A stretch of 64,000 bases of DNA from Mytilus trossulus (taxonomy: Eukaryota > Mollusca > Bivalvia > Mytilida > Mytilidae), in contig NC_086380.1 in assembly GCF_036588685.1 (NCBI RefSeq), positions 48,844,544 to 48,908,543 on the forward strand. The letters run 5' to 3'. The translations under genes were made by a program, and so were the position numbers. Each line of letters starts with the position of its first letter. Position 1 is the first letter of the stretch. Positions 20,660 through 32,600 of the stretch are shown piece by piece. The notes under the pieces are model-generated. The model did not search any database. It saw only the letters and a list, made by a program, of their open reading frames with translations, and had not been told where the DNA came from.

Positions 20660-22600
20660 TGAGATTGAGAATGGAAATTGGGAATGTGTTGTAACGTGTA
20701 ACCGGGCGATCAATGGACCCGTATCTGAATAAATCAGGATTTCAAGTAGTCAACTCAATTTTTCACCATAAACAACTGTCATATTCAAAACAATCAACAC
20801 ATCCATATTAAAACAGATTCACAACGAAAATATATACACAGCACAATGCACATAAATGAAAGTGCAAGGTGAATTAGGTACCTCATTCACAATGCATGGA
20901 CACACTGTATCATAACAAATATATATACACAATGTCACTATGCAACATGTATCAGACCGATTTATTCACAATGTCACTTACAGATTATTATGCAACACGC
21001 ATACGGCCCCTTGTTACACAATGTCACCAACAGATTACTTTGCAACATGCATCAAGTAAGTATTACGCAAGACGTATGAACACAAAATCACATATATACA
21101 ACTTCTATTTACAACGTCCACCAATATGTAATATCACCTTGTTAGCCTGCAACTAACCACAATAACACAATGACAATTACACTTGCACAAATCCTTCCAT
21201 GCACAAGGAATGTATATATATATATATAAACCGGCACTAATACTATCCCTTTGAGTTCCCACACAATGAATATTATCCAAACTGGTAAGGTTTAACTCAG
21301 TTACCTTCACTAATACACTTCCACAATATTACAATTTGCAACACCAGCAAGTAAACACTTTATATTCTCACTAATACAAATAACTTGTTACATTAGTTTC
21401 ACTTTGTATCACAATCACTATTGCAATATCCACATATCAATCTCAACACTATTCATATATACCCTTTGGAATCACTTAATTCACTCTACTTACAAGTAGG
21501 AAAATTAGCCCTGATGTTATCACTTTAACGGTCCACATAAAACTGACAAAGTTGCTCTGTCTTGAGCTGGTTTATATACAACCATCTAGATCAGTCCATT
21601 TAACTTGAAGGGGCGAAAATCAAGATTATACCAAATTTATGGGTGTTTTAAGTAAAAGATGGTGTTTCAACTATGGAGAAAAGTCAATGGAACTTAAAGG
21701 GTGACGATCAAGATTATACAAACTTTATGGTGTTTTAAGTAAAAGATGGTGTTCCAACTATGGAGAAAATTATATACATATAAAAACACAACTAACAGGT
21801 AAAGACATCTCGTATTTCACATCAGAACAAATGAACTATGACCAATTTTTGTTACACTACCTATGCCTCAAAAATCACGCGTCCTCGCATGACTCCTTGA
21901 ATACATCTGATAAATCATCTATCAAAGTGGTCATTTTTCATACCCAAACTCTACCATAGTGCAGGCACTATTTCCATTGGACATATATATATTAAGACAA
22001 AGCCTTTCCCGCTTTGCCACTTCATCTGACAATAATGTCAGGCTACCCTTTTGTCCATCAGGTCTAAACTGATGACATCACAAGACACAACCCGTAGATA
22101 CAAAGTCTACCTATATGTCCAAATTTCAGTCAGTCATATCAAATATATTGAACTTTCTTCTTATTCACAACAGCTATTCACAGGATTATCTTTTTGTCCG
22201 AATGGAACTGTTCAAAACTTCCTACTTCAAATATCCATTTTTCTAACAACCTCTTTCCTGTTAACGTCTTTAATTTTGAGCGTCACTGCCAAAGAATAAA
22301 TTTAAAAGGTCCCTAACAAATTTTGCCTTTGAAGTGTCCCCAATGAGCCTACTCTTAACGAAATCTTCATGAGGGGTCTTTTACATGCACAGAGCGTATA
22401 AAATCCCGCACACAGAGGCATGTGCTTCAGCTGGACCAAAATAAACCAAAATATGTACTAGTTCAGTGATAATGGATGTCATAGTCAACTCCGAAATATA
22501 TAAAAGAAACTAAAATTCGAAATCATTCAAGACTAACATAGTTCAGAGGCTCCTGACTTGGGACAGGAGCAAAATGCGGCTTGGTTTAACATATTTTTTC
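20660..22600 (+). repeat. SINE-like type I copy apparently split by ~1.6 kb of inserted DNA
   Basis: The family head (GAGAATGGAAATTGGGAATG) is at about 20666-20688. Tail phrases (AAATCCCGCACACAGAGGC, GCTTCAGCTGGACC, ACTAGTTCAGTGATAATGG, CAGAGGCTCCTGACTTGG) are at about 22400-22570. Between them, from TGTTGTAACGTG at 20689, lies unrelated DNA rich in CACAATGTCAC-type phrases, with a ~95-bp tandem duplication at about 21600-21770 (AAGATGGTGTTTCAACTATG). No integrase or reverse transcriptase is visible. The inserted DNA might be a solo LTR, but no second end is clear. Confidence 0.4.
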
Positions 22601-23839
22601 CGAGATCTCAACCCTTCCCTATACATATAACTGATTTACTATGTATTTAAACATAAGAATAATACGTATCCACTCGGATGTGACATTGATGAGACTATAC
22701 GAATATGAAATCCGGCACTTTAGAGTTAATTTGTCCAGTTGAACTGATCCCCAACAAGATATTTCAATTTTAAAGGTCAACAGAAATAAAAACTTGACCT
22801 CTTTGATATAAAAATAGCAGTGACAAAGTGATTCCCAGAAGGTTCAACATTAGTCTACAGAATATCTTCCAAAAACATGATACAAACCTATTTACAAGGA
22901 ATGTTGTTTACATACTTATTGTACTATTGGATATTGTATCATTGTTTAATCAAGATTAGCACCCGTTCTTTAAATTAGGAACTATTTGATAATTAAAATT
23001 GATAAAATTGTTAACACTTTAAAACGGGTAAGCGCAAGGTTGAATAAATACAAAATCTTAATGACTTGTTAAAGTTACCGAGTTCTTGATAACATCTTTT
23101 AAAACAATATGATTAGGGATACCATCATTCCTGTCATATTTTATAGCCGTTTACGCATCCGTTATTTCAACGTTTATTATTTGATATTATTCTAGATGAA
23201 AAGTACATATGTTTGTTTTGAAATGTGATGGGAGTTACTTAGTCATAAACAGAAGGTAGGAACATTAATTTGCTGAAAAAAATCTTTGTATACAATTTGC
23301 CGAAATAAAGACGAGATCACCTAAACATATTTTCAAAAAAATATCATTCTTGACAGACAATGCTTATACGACTTTTAATATTCTGTATCTGAAAGCTCCG
23401 CTAAAACAGTTACATCAATGATTTATATGACAACGTTAACATTCCCAATACGAATATTTCATTACGCTTCAGGGTACACTAGTTGATTTGATAGTAACTC
23501 ATTTTGGCTTTGGTTGTTCCTGAATAGGGTGGGTTCAGATAAGCTCATCCAATGTAGTAAAGTTAACGTTCGTGTCGTCTTGTGTATCCACAACTACTGC
23601 ACAAACTGAATTAACAAACGAGGCAACCCATGATGTTATATATATATATATAGATATGGGATAATTTCCTTTAAAAAAAAATTGGCAAAATCATCAAAAT
23701 ATGAAATAATAATAAATGTCCATAGAAGGGTGAATCCACATACGTGTTTCTGATGACAAGCTTAATTTCATTCCATTAATGATGACAAATAAGTTGTTTT
23801 TACTTCATTCAATTTTTTTTGCTTTTAGAAGCAGCAACC
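22601..23839. other. Upstream region of the NHL gene
   Basis: AT-rich, with a (TA)n run at about 23637-23652. No coding exon with RING, B-box or coiled-coil character was found. A pyrimidine tract ending TTGCTTTTAG at about 23828 is a good splice-acceptor candidate just before the start codon. Confidence 0.5.
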
Positions 23840-24688
23840 ATGTTTTCACCTAAAAGTAATTTTCTTGATATAGAGGATGACTGGGTGTGTCCATGCAAAC
23901 TGAAGCAACAAGGCAGGGTTGGAAAAGCAACGTATAAATTTATGAATGGCATGTCTCGGTACAAATTTCTAATAGATAGTGAATTTGTCCCTGGAGTGAC
24001 CGGTGGACGAATCTTACCAAATGAAGACTTAGTATTAGTAAACTTTAATGAACAACTTTTAACAATACACTGTGAGAATGGTGAAGTGAAAAAAACCCTC
24101 AAACTTCTAGGTCATCCTTGGGACGTGGCGTTGTACGGGGAAGATTGTGCGGTAGTGTCTTTTAACGACTTGCAAAAGTTGCATGTTATTGATTTAAATG
24201 CTCTGAACTTAATAAGTGAAATCGATGTCCCTAAATCGTGCTATGGTATTTGGTGCTTGGGTAACACATGTTTTGCGACGTGCGGTAAAATTCTACACCG
24301 AATCGATATGGAGACCAAAAAAGATAGGCCCTTAAAACTAGAAGGGGAAGGGATTTTTAACATATTTGTTGACGACAATAGAATCTATTATACTGACTAC
24401 TATAGCCTTCATTGCTTAAACCACAATGGACAAGAAGTATTTGTTTACAAACATGATAAACTCAGCTGGCCACGAGGCATCGCCGTAGACACGAAAGGTT
24501 ACATTTATGTGGCAGGGTACAAGTCGAACAACATTCACAAACTCACGATGGATGGCAGATTATTCAAAATCTTGATAACAAAAGATGAAGGCATTGAAAG
24601 ACCCTCGTTTTTGCATTTTGAATGCCACCAACGAAAACTGTTAGTGGCTATTGACGAAGGACGAGCAGTTTTTGAATTTAAAGTATAA
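23840..24688 (+). CDS. NHL/TRIM-type beta-propeller protein, single open frame of 282 aa
   Basis: The start is taken at the ATG in GCAACCATG at 23840; the frame opens earlier only through a TTG. The best motif is an NHL repeat at residues 209-239 (WPRGIAVDTKGYIYVAG, then NNIHKLTMDGR). Weaker blade-like repeats lie at 57-98 (ILPNEDLVLVNF ... GHPWDVAL) and about 133-155. This layout matches the C-terminal propeller of the large bivalve family of TRIM/B-box proteins, where it acts as a protein- or RNA-binding platform. There is no RING, B-box, coiled coil, signal peptide or membrane segment. An acceptor-like TTGCTTTTAG lies 11 nt before the ATG, so it may be the terminal coding exon of a longer gene, or an intact stand-alone propeller gene with a 5' UTR exon. 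Cysteine content is fairly high. The function is unassigned. Confidence 0.85.
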   Translation: MFSPKSNFLDIEDDWVCPCKLKQQGRVGKATYKFMNGMSRYKFLIDSEFVPGVTGGRILPNEDLVLVNFNEQLLTIHCENGEVKKTLKLLGHPWDVALYGEDCAVVSFNDLQKLHVIDLNALNLISEIDVPKSCYGIWCLGNTCFATCGKILHRIDMETKKDRPLKLEGEGIFNIFVDDNRIYYTDYYSLHCLNHNGQEVFVYKHDKLSWPRGIAVDTKGYIYVAGYKSNNIHKLTMDGRLFKILITKDEGIERPSFLHFECHQRKLLVAIDEGRAVFEFKV

Positions 24689-25554
24689 TTACAGCACTAT
24701 GTATGTGGGTGTTTAACACTATATATATGATGAAATGTACATATTATCCTTAGTTTTTTTTTCATATAAGAGAAAACTTCTTTAATGTTTTTGAAACTAT
24801 TGAAAAGTGCACATAGAAGAACGTGTGCGCATATTACTCGCCTTCAAAAAAGTAGACAGAAAGTAAGATACGTTTATTAATTGCATACTAGAAAGTAAAA
24901 TCACAAAATACTGAACTCAGAGGAAAATCAATTTGGAAAGTCCATAATCACATGGCAAAATCAAAAAACAAAACGCATCAAAAACGAATGGACAAGAACT
25001 GTCATATTCCTGACTTTGTACAGGCATTTTCAAATGTAGAAAATGTTGACATTGGCTAAGGTTAACAATGATCGACTCATTGGTGTACGCTTCAACACCC
25101 TCAGGCAAAGTTGATCTTAAATCGGCTTGACTTTTATTTAATACGTATACCTCCTTTTGTCACTTAGCTCTATGGTTCTTATGTACCCTTGGCTTTCAAA
25201 TATTTGGTTTTGGTGGTCCTGATATGGTTATATCCAGGAAAACGGTTCGGGCACGGTTCGGACACATTTAAATTATAAGGCGTGTTTCAGTGTTATCATA
25301 TGTAGTTGCATGTGCATTTTCTATATATCACCACCATTTCAGTATGTGAAGGTTAATTTAGATTATGTCTGAATATTTCATTTTGATATTATATTTTCTA
25401 CATGAAAAACAACATTTCATGCAATTTTACTACCCTTAAAAAGTATATCACTTTAATTGACATATATTGCATGTTACTCTACACAACAATACTAAAAACA
25501 AAAACAAATATATCTTGCGCTGGTAATTGTAATTAACCTTACTTAACACAATTG
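24689..25554. other. Downstream of NHL gene, one repeat fragment
   Basis: About 24950-25045 carries GGCAAAATCAAAAAAC and AACTGTCATATTCCTGAC, a common mussel interspersed phrase in reverse relation to 27870-28000. Otherwise nothing is recognised. No canonical AATAAA was seen close to the stop codon. Confidence 0.45.
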
Positions 25555-25690
25555 AAAATTAAAATAGGGAACATGTCACAGTGACAACAACACAACCAAG
25601 GAGCAGAAAACAGCAGAAGGCTACCAATGGGTCTTCAACATAGCGAGAAAATCACGCACCCGGAGGCGGGTCAACTTGGCCACTAAGCAC
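25555..25690 (+). repeat. SINE-like type I repeat
   Basis: Contains CATGTCACAGTGACAACAAC, GGGTCTTCAACATAGCGAG and CGCACCCGGAGGCGGG. The tail is interrupted at 25692 by the next element. Confidence 0.75.
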
Positions 25691-25691
25691 A

Positions 25692-27590
25692 ACCCAGCTA
25701 ACACATAATATTTTCATGATATTATTGACTGGTTATATATATGTTTTTCAAAAATATTTACCAAAAAATATTTTATAGACATTTTTTTACATCAGAAATT
25801 ATGCATTAATGATATTTGAACAATAATATTTTATCCAAATGTTTGATTGCTAATATAAAAACATTTTTTGTAAATATTTTTTTGTAATGAATAATAAATA
25901 TTCTTTGCTGATGTTTTTAACACGTTAAATAGACAGTTTTATAAATGAGAACAATTGTATGTCGAGGAGATATTTCTTTGCAATATTCGGTCAATATCTG
26001 ATGGACATTTTTATATAACATTTAATATATATATATTTTAGATGTGTAAAAGAAATATTTATAAAACATTTTTGATTTACATCTATGTAAAGCATAGGTT
26101 TGATGTATAATAAAATATCTTTTTGATGTAACATCAATATACTTTTCTTGTCCTAATCAAAAATATAAAAATGGTAATATCTAATGAATATTTCAATAAC
26201 ATCATAACAATATATTTTTTTCGATTTTATTTAGAAAATATTAATTAAAGACTGTTTCATAAACGTTTTAAGATAATTTGTTTAATAGATATTTGTAAGA
26301 TGTATGCTAGAAATGTTCTCCAAATATTTGTCCGTGACATTTGAGTGAAGCACATATTTGATATGAAAAAAGTTATATTTTATAAACATTTTTACATAAT
26401 ATTTTTAATTAATATTTGTAAGATGTGCGACAAATGTTTTTCTTATGTTTGTAATTAGTGATATTTGTTTGAAGTCCATGATGTTTGATATGAAAAAGGA
26501 TATATTTTTTATATAATTATTTTAATCAGATTAACATGAAATCAATGTCTCCTCATTTTTGATAGAAAAGTATTAACAATTCTAATCTAACTTAGATGAA
26601 AATCAAATCAAGTCAGGCAAATGAAAAACTATCTAGCGAATAACGATTGTGTTTGAAGAGCATTGAGGACCCAGTAAAAAATCAAAATGACAAAGTCATA
26701 CCAAATAGGACTACGATATTAAATCTGTGACTAGAACAAGAAAATTCTTTGTATTTTGCCTAATTCAAAGTTTTTCAAACAGTGTTTATAAAAAAACATC
26801 ATTGATATTTCATGCCAATAAAGAAATATAAGCCAACATTGTGCCAACAATATGCCAACGTATTAGGTACTTATCTCCCCCTTTATACCACATACTTGAA
26901 TATTATATTATTCTAATGTTCTAACAAAAAAATGTGCTCTTCCTTCTCTTTATCTAACATTTTCAAATCTGTGTAGTCATTTAAATGTATTTACCTAAAT
27001 GATTGAATAATTTTATGCACAAACAAAAAATATTTAAAACCAGCCCAAAACAACAAATACAATTTGTATATACTTTTATTTAGTTCATTTTCATACATAA
27101 TAACACATCATTGAGACGAGTGAATTTCTTGCTCTCCAATTAACAGTTATTAAACTACTGAATAAATGTATTATATTTTTATTAGTAGAAGTAATGAGTT
27201 GCCTTATAATCATTCAAATCAATGCATCAACTTATAATAAAAATAGGAATAAGGTTGCCAGTCTATAATTAAAAAAAACATTTGGAAGACATCAATAAAA
27301 CATATCCTAGTCTAAGACATTAGAAGAATATTTTGTCCAGATGTTTGAAAGATGTTGTCTGGATATTTTTAATTGACACTGAATAATATCAAAATTATGT
27401 TATTTCAATATAAAATCAAGATATTTAAAAATAATGCTCTTTAAACATTCAGAACAAATATTTTCAGAAAATATGCTATTCACATGAGTACAGCCAGACA
27501 AATCACGTCAAAAACATGTTTTTGAATGATATTTTGGTGACATTTTGCAATATATTTTAAAAATATCAATAAAATGTTTTTGTGCTACCT
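25692..27590. mobile_element. AT-rich terminal-inverted-repeat element, ~1.9 kb
   Basis: The left end CCCAGCTAACACATAATA and the right end (complement reads CCCAGGTAGCACAAAAAC) are imperfect inverted repeats of about 22 bp. The interior is strikingly monotonous, built of ATATTT/AAATAT phrases, with no open frame. No clear target-site duplication could be assigned. It abuts the SINE-like copy at its left. Confidence 0.5.
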
Positions 27591-27829
27591 GGGAACACAT
27601 CACCTCAGCTTCAAGGATGTTAATGTATATTAGACATTAATATATCATAAACTAACTGACTGTATAGTAACGATTTTTTTTTTATCAAAGTTGTAGTTGT
27701 TTTTGGAAATAAAAGTGAAATCAGTCAAAAATATGATCATGTATGCATTCTATCAAGACAGAAGGTTTAATTGTATCAGATTTTGACCCGCATAGAACTG
27801 AACAAAGTATAACTGTCGACTGTTATACT

Positions 27830-28145
27830 AAGTGTTCTGGTGTGTGGTTGTGTTGTACTTCTGTCACGTAGTGTTTTCAATTCAGGTATATTAACGTTGT
27901 CATAAACCGGGTGGTTTGGCTAGTCATCAAACCAGGTTCAACCCACCATTTTTTTTCTGAAAATGTCCTGTACCAAGTCAGGAATATAACAGTAGTTTCG
28001 TTTCTAGGAACTTTGGCGTTTGTTTTTGTTGCACTTTTGTGTTACTGTTGTTTCCTTGTTTTCCTCTTATAGTTGATGTGTTCCCCTCATTTTAGTTTGT
28101 AACCCTGATTTATCTTCTCTCAATCGATTTAGGACTTTTAAACGC
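27830..28145 (+). repeat. Mussel interspersed repeat
   Basis: Phrases GGTTTGGCTAGTCATCAAAC, CCTGTACCAAGTCAGGAA and CTCTCAATCGATTTAGGAC are in the order I associate with an abundant mussel repeat. A second fragment with the same tail (CTCTCAATCGATTTAAG) lies at 29205-29290. Confidence 0.55.
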
Positions 28146-29470
28146 CGGGAAAGGGCTATTGACTTTATTTGATGGTTTGAAGATACAACACATGTGGTAA
28201 GCAAAAAAATATACTTGCTCACTCATCTTTACTTTGGTATTTTGTGTCTTAAAGAGGGTCGATTGACCCTCATAATCATCAAACTCCCGATATGTCATAT
28301 TGTATAAAAAGCTTTCATAATCGACACTTAGAAAAAATAAGTACATAAGAAATTAACGTACTTATAGCAAAAATAATTGTTGTTAATTTTCAAGTAATGG
28401 TTTTCCAATACCTCAGGAAATCCTGAATTAAAATTTATTCAAGTTATTGCACCATCATTTATTTGGAAAGAATGAATCTTTTATTCTAGAACAAGTTTTC
28501 CTTTCCAAAAGAATTATTCTTTTCAAATGAATTATTTTCTAAAAAGAAAATATTCTCAATTTAAGATAAGGTACAATATGAAAATTCGGCAGTTGAAAAT
28601 TTACCATGTAGAAACCGGCCAATAATAAACAGTTCCTTAAAATATTCTGCAACATTTCAACATGTTCAAGTCAATCAAGCTTTTATCTATGAAGCCTTTG
28701 TAAAACACATTGGCACAAGAGCTCAGCATAAGATTGGAAAGAGTATCACGTTCTGTTGTTTACACTAGTATGTAAAAAAAATGATTGTTCGTGTTAACGA
28801 TCTTGTTTCTTCAGTACGGATGGCAATAATCCTGAAAGCATAAAAAATATTAACCATGTGAAAGTACTAAAAGAAAGTTTGTGTCGCATGGGCGGCAGGT
28901 TAAAAGGTGAAACTAAAAAATCATCATTTTCTAAATTAATATGATAATCAGAAAATATTGCAAATTAGACAACTATCCGTCAAAGACCATACGACAGTTA
29001 TTTACACAACAATAGGTCACATGTGCAGCCTTCAACAACGAACGACAATACTCTTCCAGTAATATATTTTATTTCAAATTTGATAATGAATATCTCTAAA
29101 CAAAAATGACAAAATAACTGGCATGTTACTTTAATGGATTTCAAATACCTCGTTACTAGATATTTGTGCTAGGTCCGTAAATGTTATTCATAAATTTTAA
29201 GTTATAACCCGGATTTGTTTTTTCTCTCAATCGATTTAAGAATTTCGAACAGCGGAATACTACTGTTACCATCACATATAAGAGACTGCTTCGATGAAAT
29301 GTCATGGATTTTGAAAAATAAATCCAAATGATCATCGGGAATGTATAAATGGACAATCATGTGTAAATTCAAATTGAATGAGTAAATCTAAATTCTTCTG
29401 ACTTGTGTTTTACACGGCTTCCAAAACTTGAACCTTTTAAAGATAGAATAATTAATGACGATTTTGCATT
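28146..29470. other. Intergenic stretch with repeat fragments
   Basis: About 28985-29045 (CAACAATAGGTCACATG, CTTCAACAACGAACGAC) resembles the type II SINE-like tail. 29205-29290 is a tail fragment of the preceding family. Nothing else is recognised. Confidence 0.4.
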
Positions 29471-29643
29471 TCATATGTTATCATTACCTTTTGCCTTAGT
29501 TGTCATGACGTTTTTCACCCCAACTGCAGTATGAAATAATCTTTTGTGCATCAACTCCCGAACACCGAATTCAACGGTACAGCCGAACATTGTTAACAAA
29601 CCCAGATATCCAATACACTTTCCATATCTTCTATTTGTTTTAT
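29471..29643 (-). CDS. MGST3: MGST3-A coding exon 5 (stop at 29471-29473)
   Basis: The acceptor is TTTTGGCAG. It reads KTNRRYGKCIGYLGLLTMFG, then CTVEFGVRELMHKR and a diverged tail ending KGNDNI. Compared with paralogue B the sequence after FGVR is unrelated and longer. Confidence 0.82.
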
Positions 29644-32600
29644 CTGCCAAAAAAAAAAAATTGGGAAAGATAAATTTCTTAATAATCAATATCAATTTTA
29701 GTGAAAACAAATATTCCTTCTTCCTGAACCATACTCTTGATGACGTAAAGCCAAATATTCGTTTTGGGTCAAATTCAAACAGGTTCTTAAAATATTTGTT
29801 TCCCAATTCGAAAATGTGGAGGACACACTGTATTTTACTGCTAATGAATGATCAACAATCTTGACTACCAATAAAGGTATAACATAAAAGTTCATTAATC
29901 GAAAACACATTTTTTTATAAATTTGCTGCATTTTATATTACATTGAAACACTGTAATAGATGCATATTTTAACCACTATTTGAGTACTTTAGTTCATCAG
30001 ATTTGCCACTAGACATAAACATGACAAGGCAACAACACTTACATTTGAAAAAATGTGTACTTTTTTATATAACTACATTGGGTTAATTAGTATTCTTAGT
30101 TATCTAAAAATTGGTTACACTTTTAGAAAGTGTTTCTCATATCTGATTACCCATCATGGTCTTTGAAGTACAAATAAGTAAAAACAACAACAATGACTCT
30201 ACCAAACTGTAAAAAAACCTGAAAGCTTCTTTAGATAAAACATTGATGCGTTCTATCAATTACAGTGTTCTAATTCTGATTTCTGTAATGACGATTATCC
30301 AAGACCAAAGTTGTCTGCTCTAAAATCAATGTCATTTTTTCTTGCAATTCGTTTATAACATATTTATGAAAACATTAACTTTGTTTGACGAGTCTGATAT
30401 GTTCAGAAACCTGACTAAAACGAATGTTTATCAATTCATAACTGATCAAAGTAATGGTAATGAATGCTAAATCGGAACTTGTTAAATTTTGCTTACAACG
30501 TATACGGCAACATCAAAAAGATCTGAGCTAAGCCTTATGTATCATCTTTTAGTAGCCATTTTTGACATTCAACATACCATCACTACAGTAACCATATACA
30601 TAAGCCACTTGTCCCACAATCCATACACATCCAGCTGAAGCACAGATTTTCTGAAATAAGATGAGGGTAAAATATAGGAACTATATATATTCTCTAGCTT
30701 TCAATACAATTGTGGGAAAGGGATGCGCCTACTGTATCAGACTTGTAAAAAAATAAGATTCAAACACAACATACATGTAATAATAAATTTATCAGTCTCT
30801 AAACATTGGCATCATCAACAGTATCCTTAAATTTAAACCTTATGTTCCGAACTTTAATCGATTAACTCACAAACTGAATTCAGGTCCGAAGGACTTTTAT
30901 GTAAAGTTTGTGAGTAAGAGCCCCGGTTAACACATCAATAACCTCTATAAAAAAATGTGTTTAATCCTTATAATTCTTTAATAAGTCAAATAATCGCGAT
31001 TTTTTTATCACAATTGTTTGTGTGAAAGTGCTAATAAAATAACCATCAAATGCTTAATTGGCATGTCGTAACTTTATAAGGAGTTGGCCGCCAAATTGAC
31101 CTTCTAAAATCCATAAATGTTCGAAAAATGCAACGGAATCTAAAATAAAATAGCAACTACATCTCAAAACTTCATTTAAATGAGAGAATATCCGAATTTG
31201 AAGCAGACAAGGAGCAAAATCATCTTTCCAATGAAAGTTTCCATTCGTATGATGCGTGTTTTGCCATGACGTAAATTCGCAAAATCGTTCATTAAATTTC
31301 GCGGATTTTTTTTTGTATTTGAATTTTATACATTTTCGATGCTTCAGTGCATTTATTTAATTTCTGCTTTGTTATATATGCACTAGAATAGACACAACTG
31401 TTATGCATTTGTTTCTTTAATTTCAATTTGCTGAAAATCCCGGAGATCTCTGCAAGCTTGTGAATCGCGCATCAGTAGATTACGAAAGTAGTTTCGAAAA
31501 CATAGTTTATCTAAGTGTAAACTTTAGAAAAATTCCAATTGACCAATCCAATTCGAGTATTGACAGATATGCAAATCATATAAGATTTATACACAAATAT
31601 TATGTAGACAGGAAGAGAAAGATCACTTTGACTATTAAAAAAAACCTTAAGTGAATAGTAAGTCAGACATTTAAGAATATAAGAAATCAGGTATGTTCTC
31701 ATTAACTGTGCCGAACATCTAATAGCTATATATATAGATAGACCTTATTGAACTGCAATTATAGTTTAAAATAGTATTTAAAAAAATACAATACTGAAAG
31801 GAACTAAGAAATCTTTATACATTTAAGATTATTACACAATTTTTATATTTTATATTTATTGTTTTTTTTTATACAACTGTTACCAATAGGAGCATTTGCC
31901 GGAGTTGAATTTTATAAACAATTTATAATAAAAAGTATATACTGTTGTTTAATCAACTTACAGGGCGCTGTAAACCTCCAACAAACAATACCATCAGGAA
32001 TACAGGATAACCCTCCAATCTTTGAAAAAATATATAATATTCAAGATAAAACATTATACATATTGTTTTGATCCAAGGGCGACTCACCCTAAGACTACAC
32101 AAACGCCTCTATGCGCAGAATCCGATGGAGAGCAAGTTTTTCCATATATGGTAGGATTGTGGAGCGTCATGATCTCTAATTCATGGTATATCGTATGACC
32201 AATTGTGTGAGTATTGTTATACAATTGAACTTTGTGAAACAATTGCTTCGTAGAATATTTTGTAGAAGGCTAATATACTTGGTTCGATTGTTTGCATGTT
32301 TTGCGTCATGTGTAGTTGACAAACTTATATCGTTATCTTAATTTGAATGTTTTCTGGCGATATGAGTCAAACCACAATACCACAGTGTGACGCTAGCTGT
32401 TGGCCTTAAGTGGCGATTTATGGCAAATTTAAGCGAGTTTCCATATAATATGGTCAAGGAATAATGTATGTAAGAATGATTAAAATTAGCTATCAATTTA
32501 TAATAGGAATAAATTATCCAGAAATGAGGATTTGTTTTACTTGCGTTAACTTTTACCCTTGTTTAAACATGATATATAAGCGGATAAAAGTTACACAAAA

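Noticed and set aside
29544..29864. 106-aa plus-strand frame opposite MGST3-A exon 5
   Set aside because: It is antisense to a well-supported exon with splice sites and homology on the other strand.
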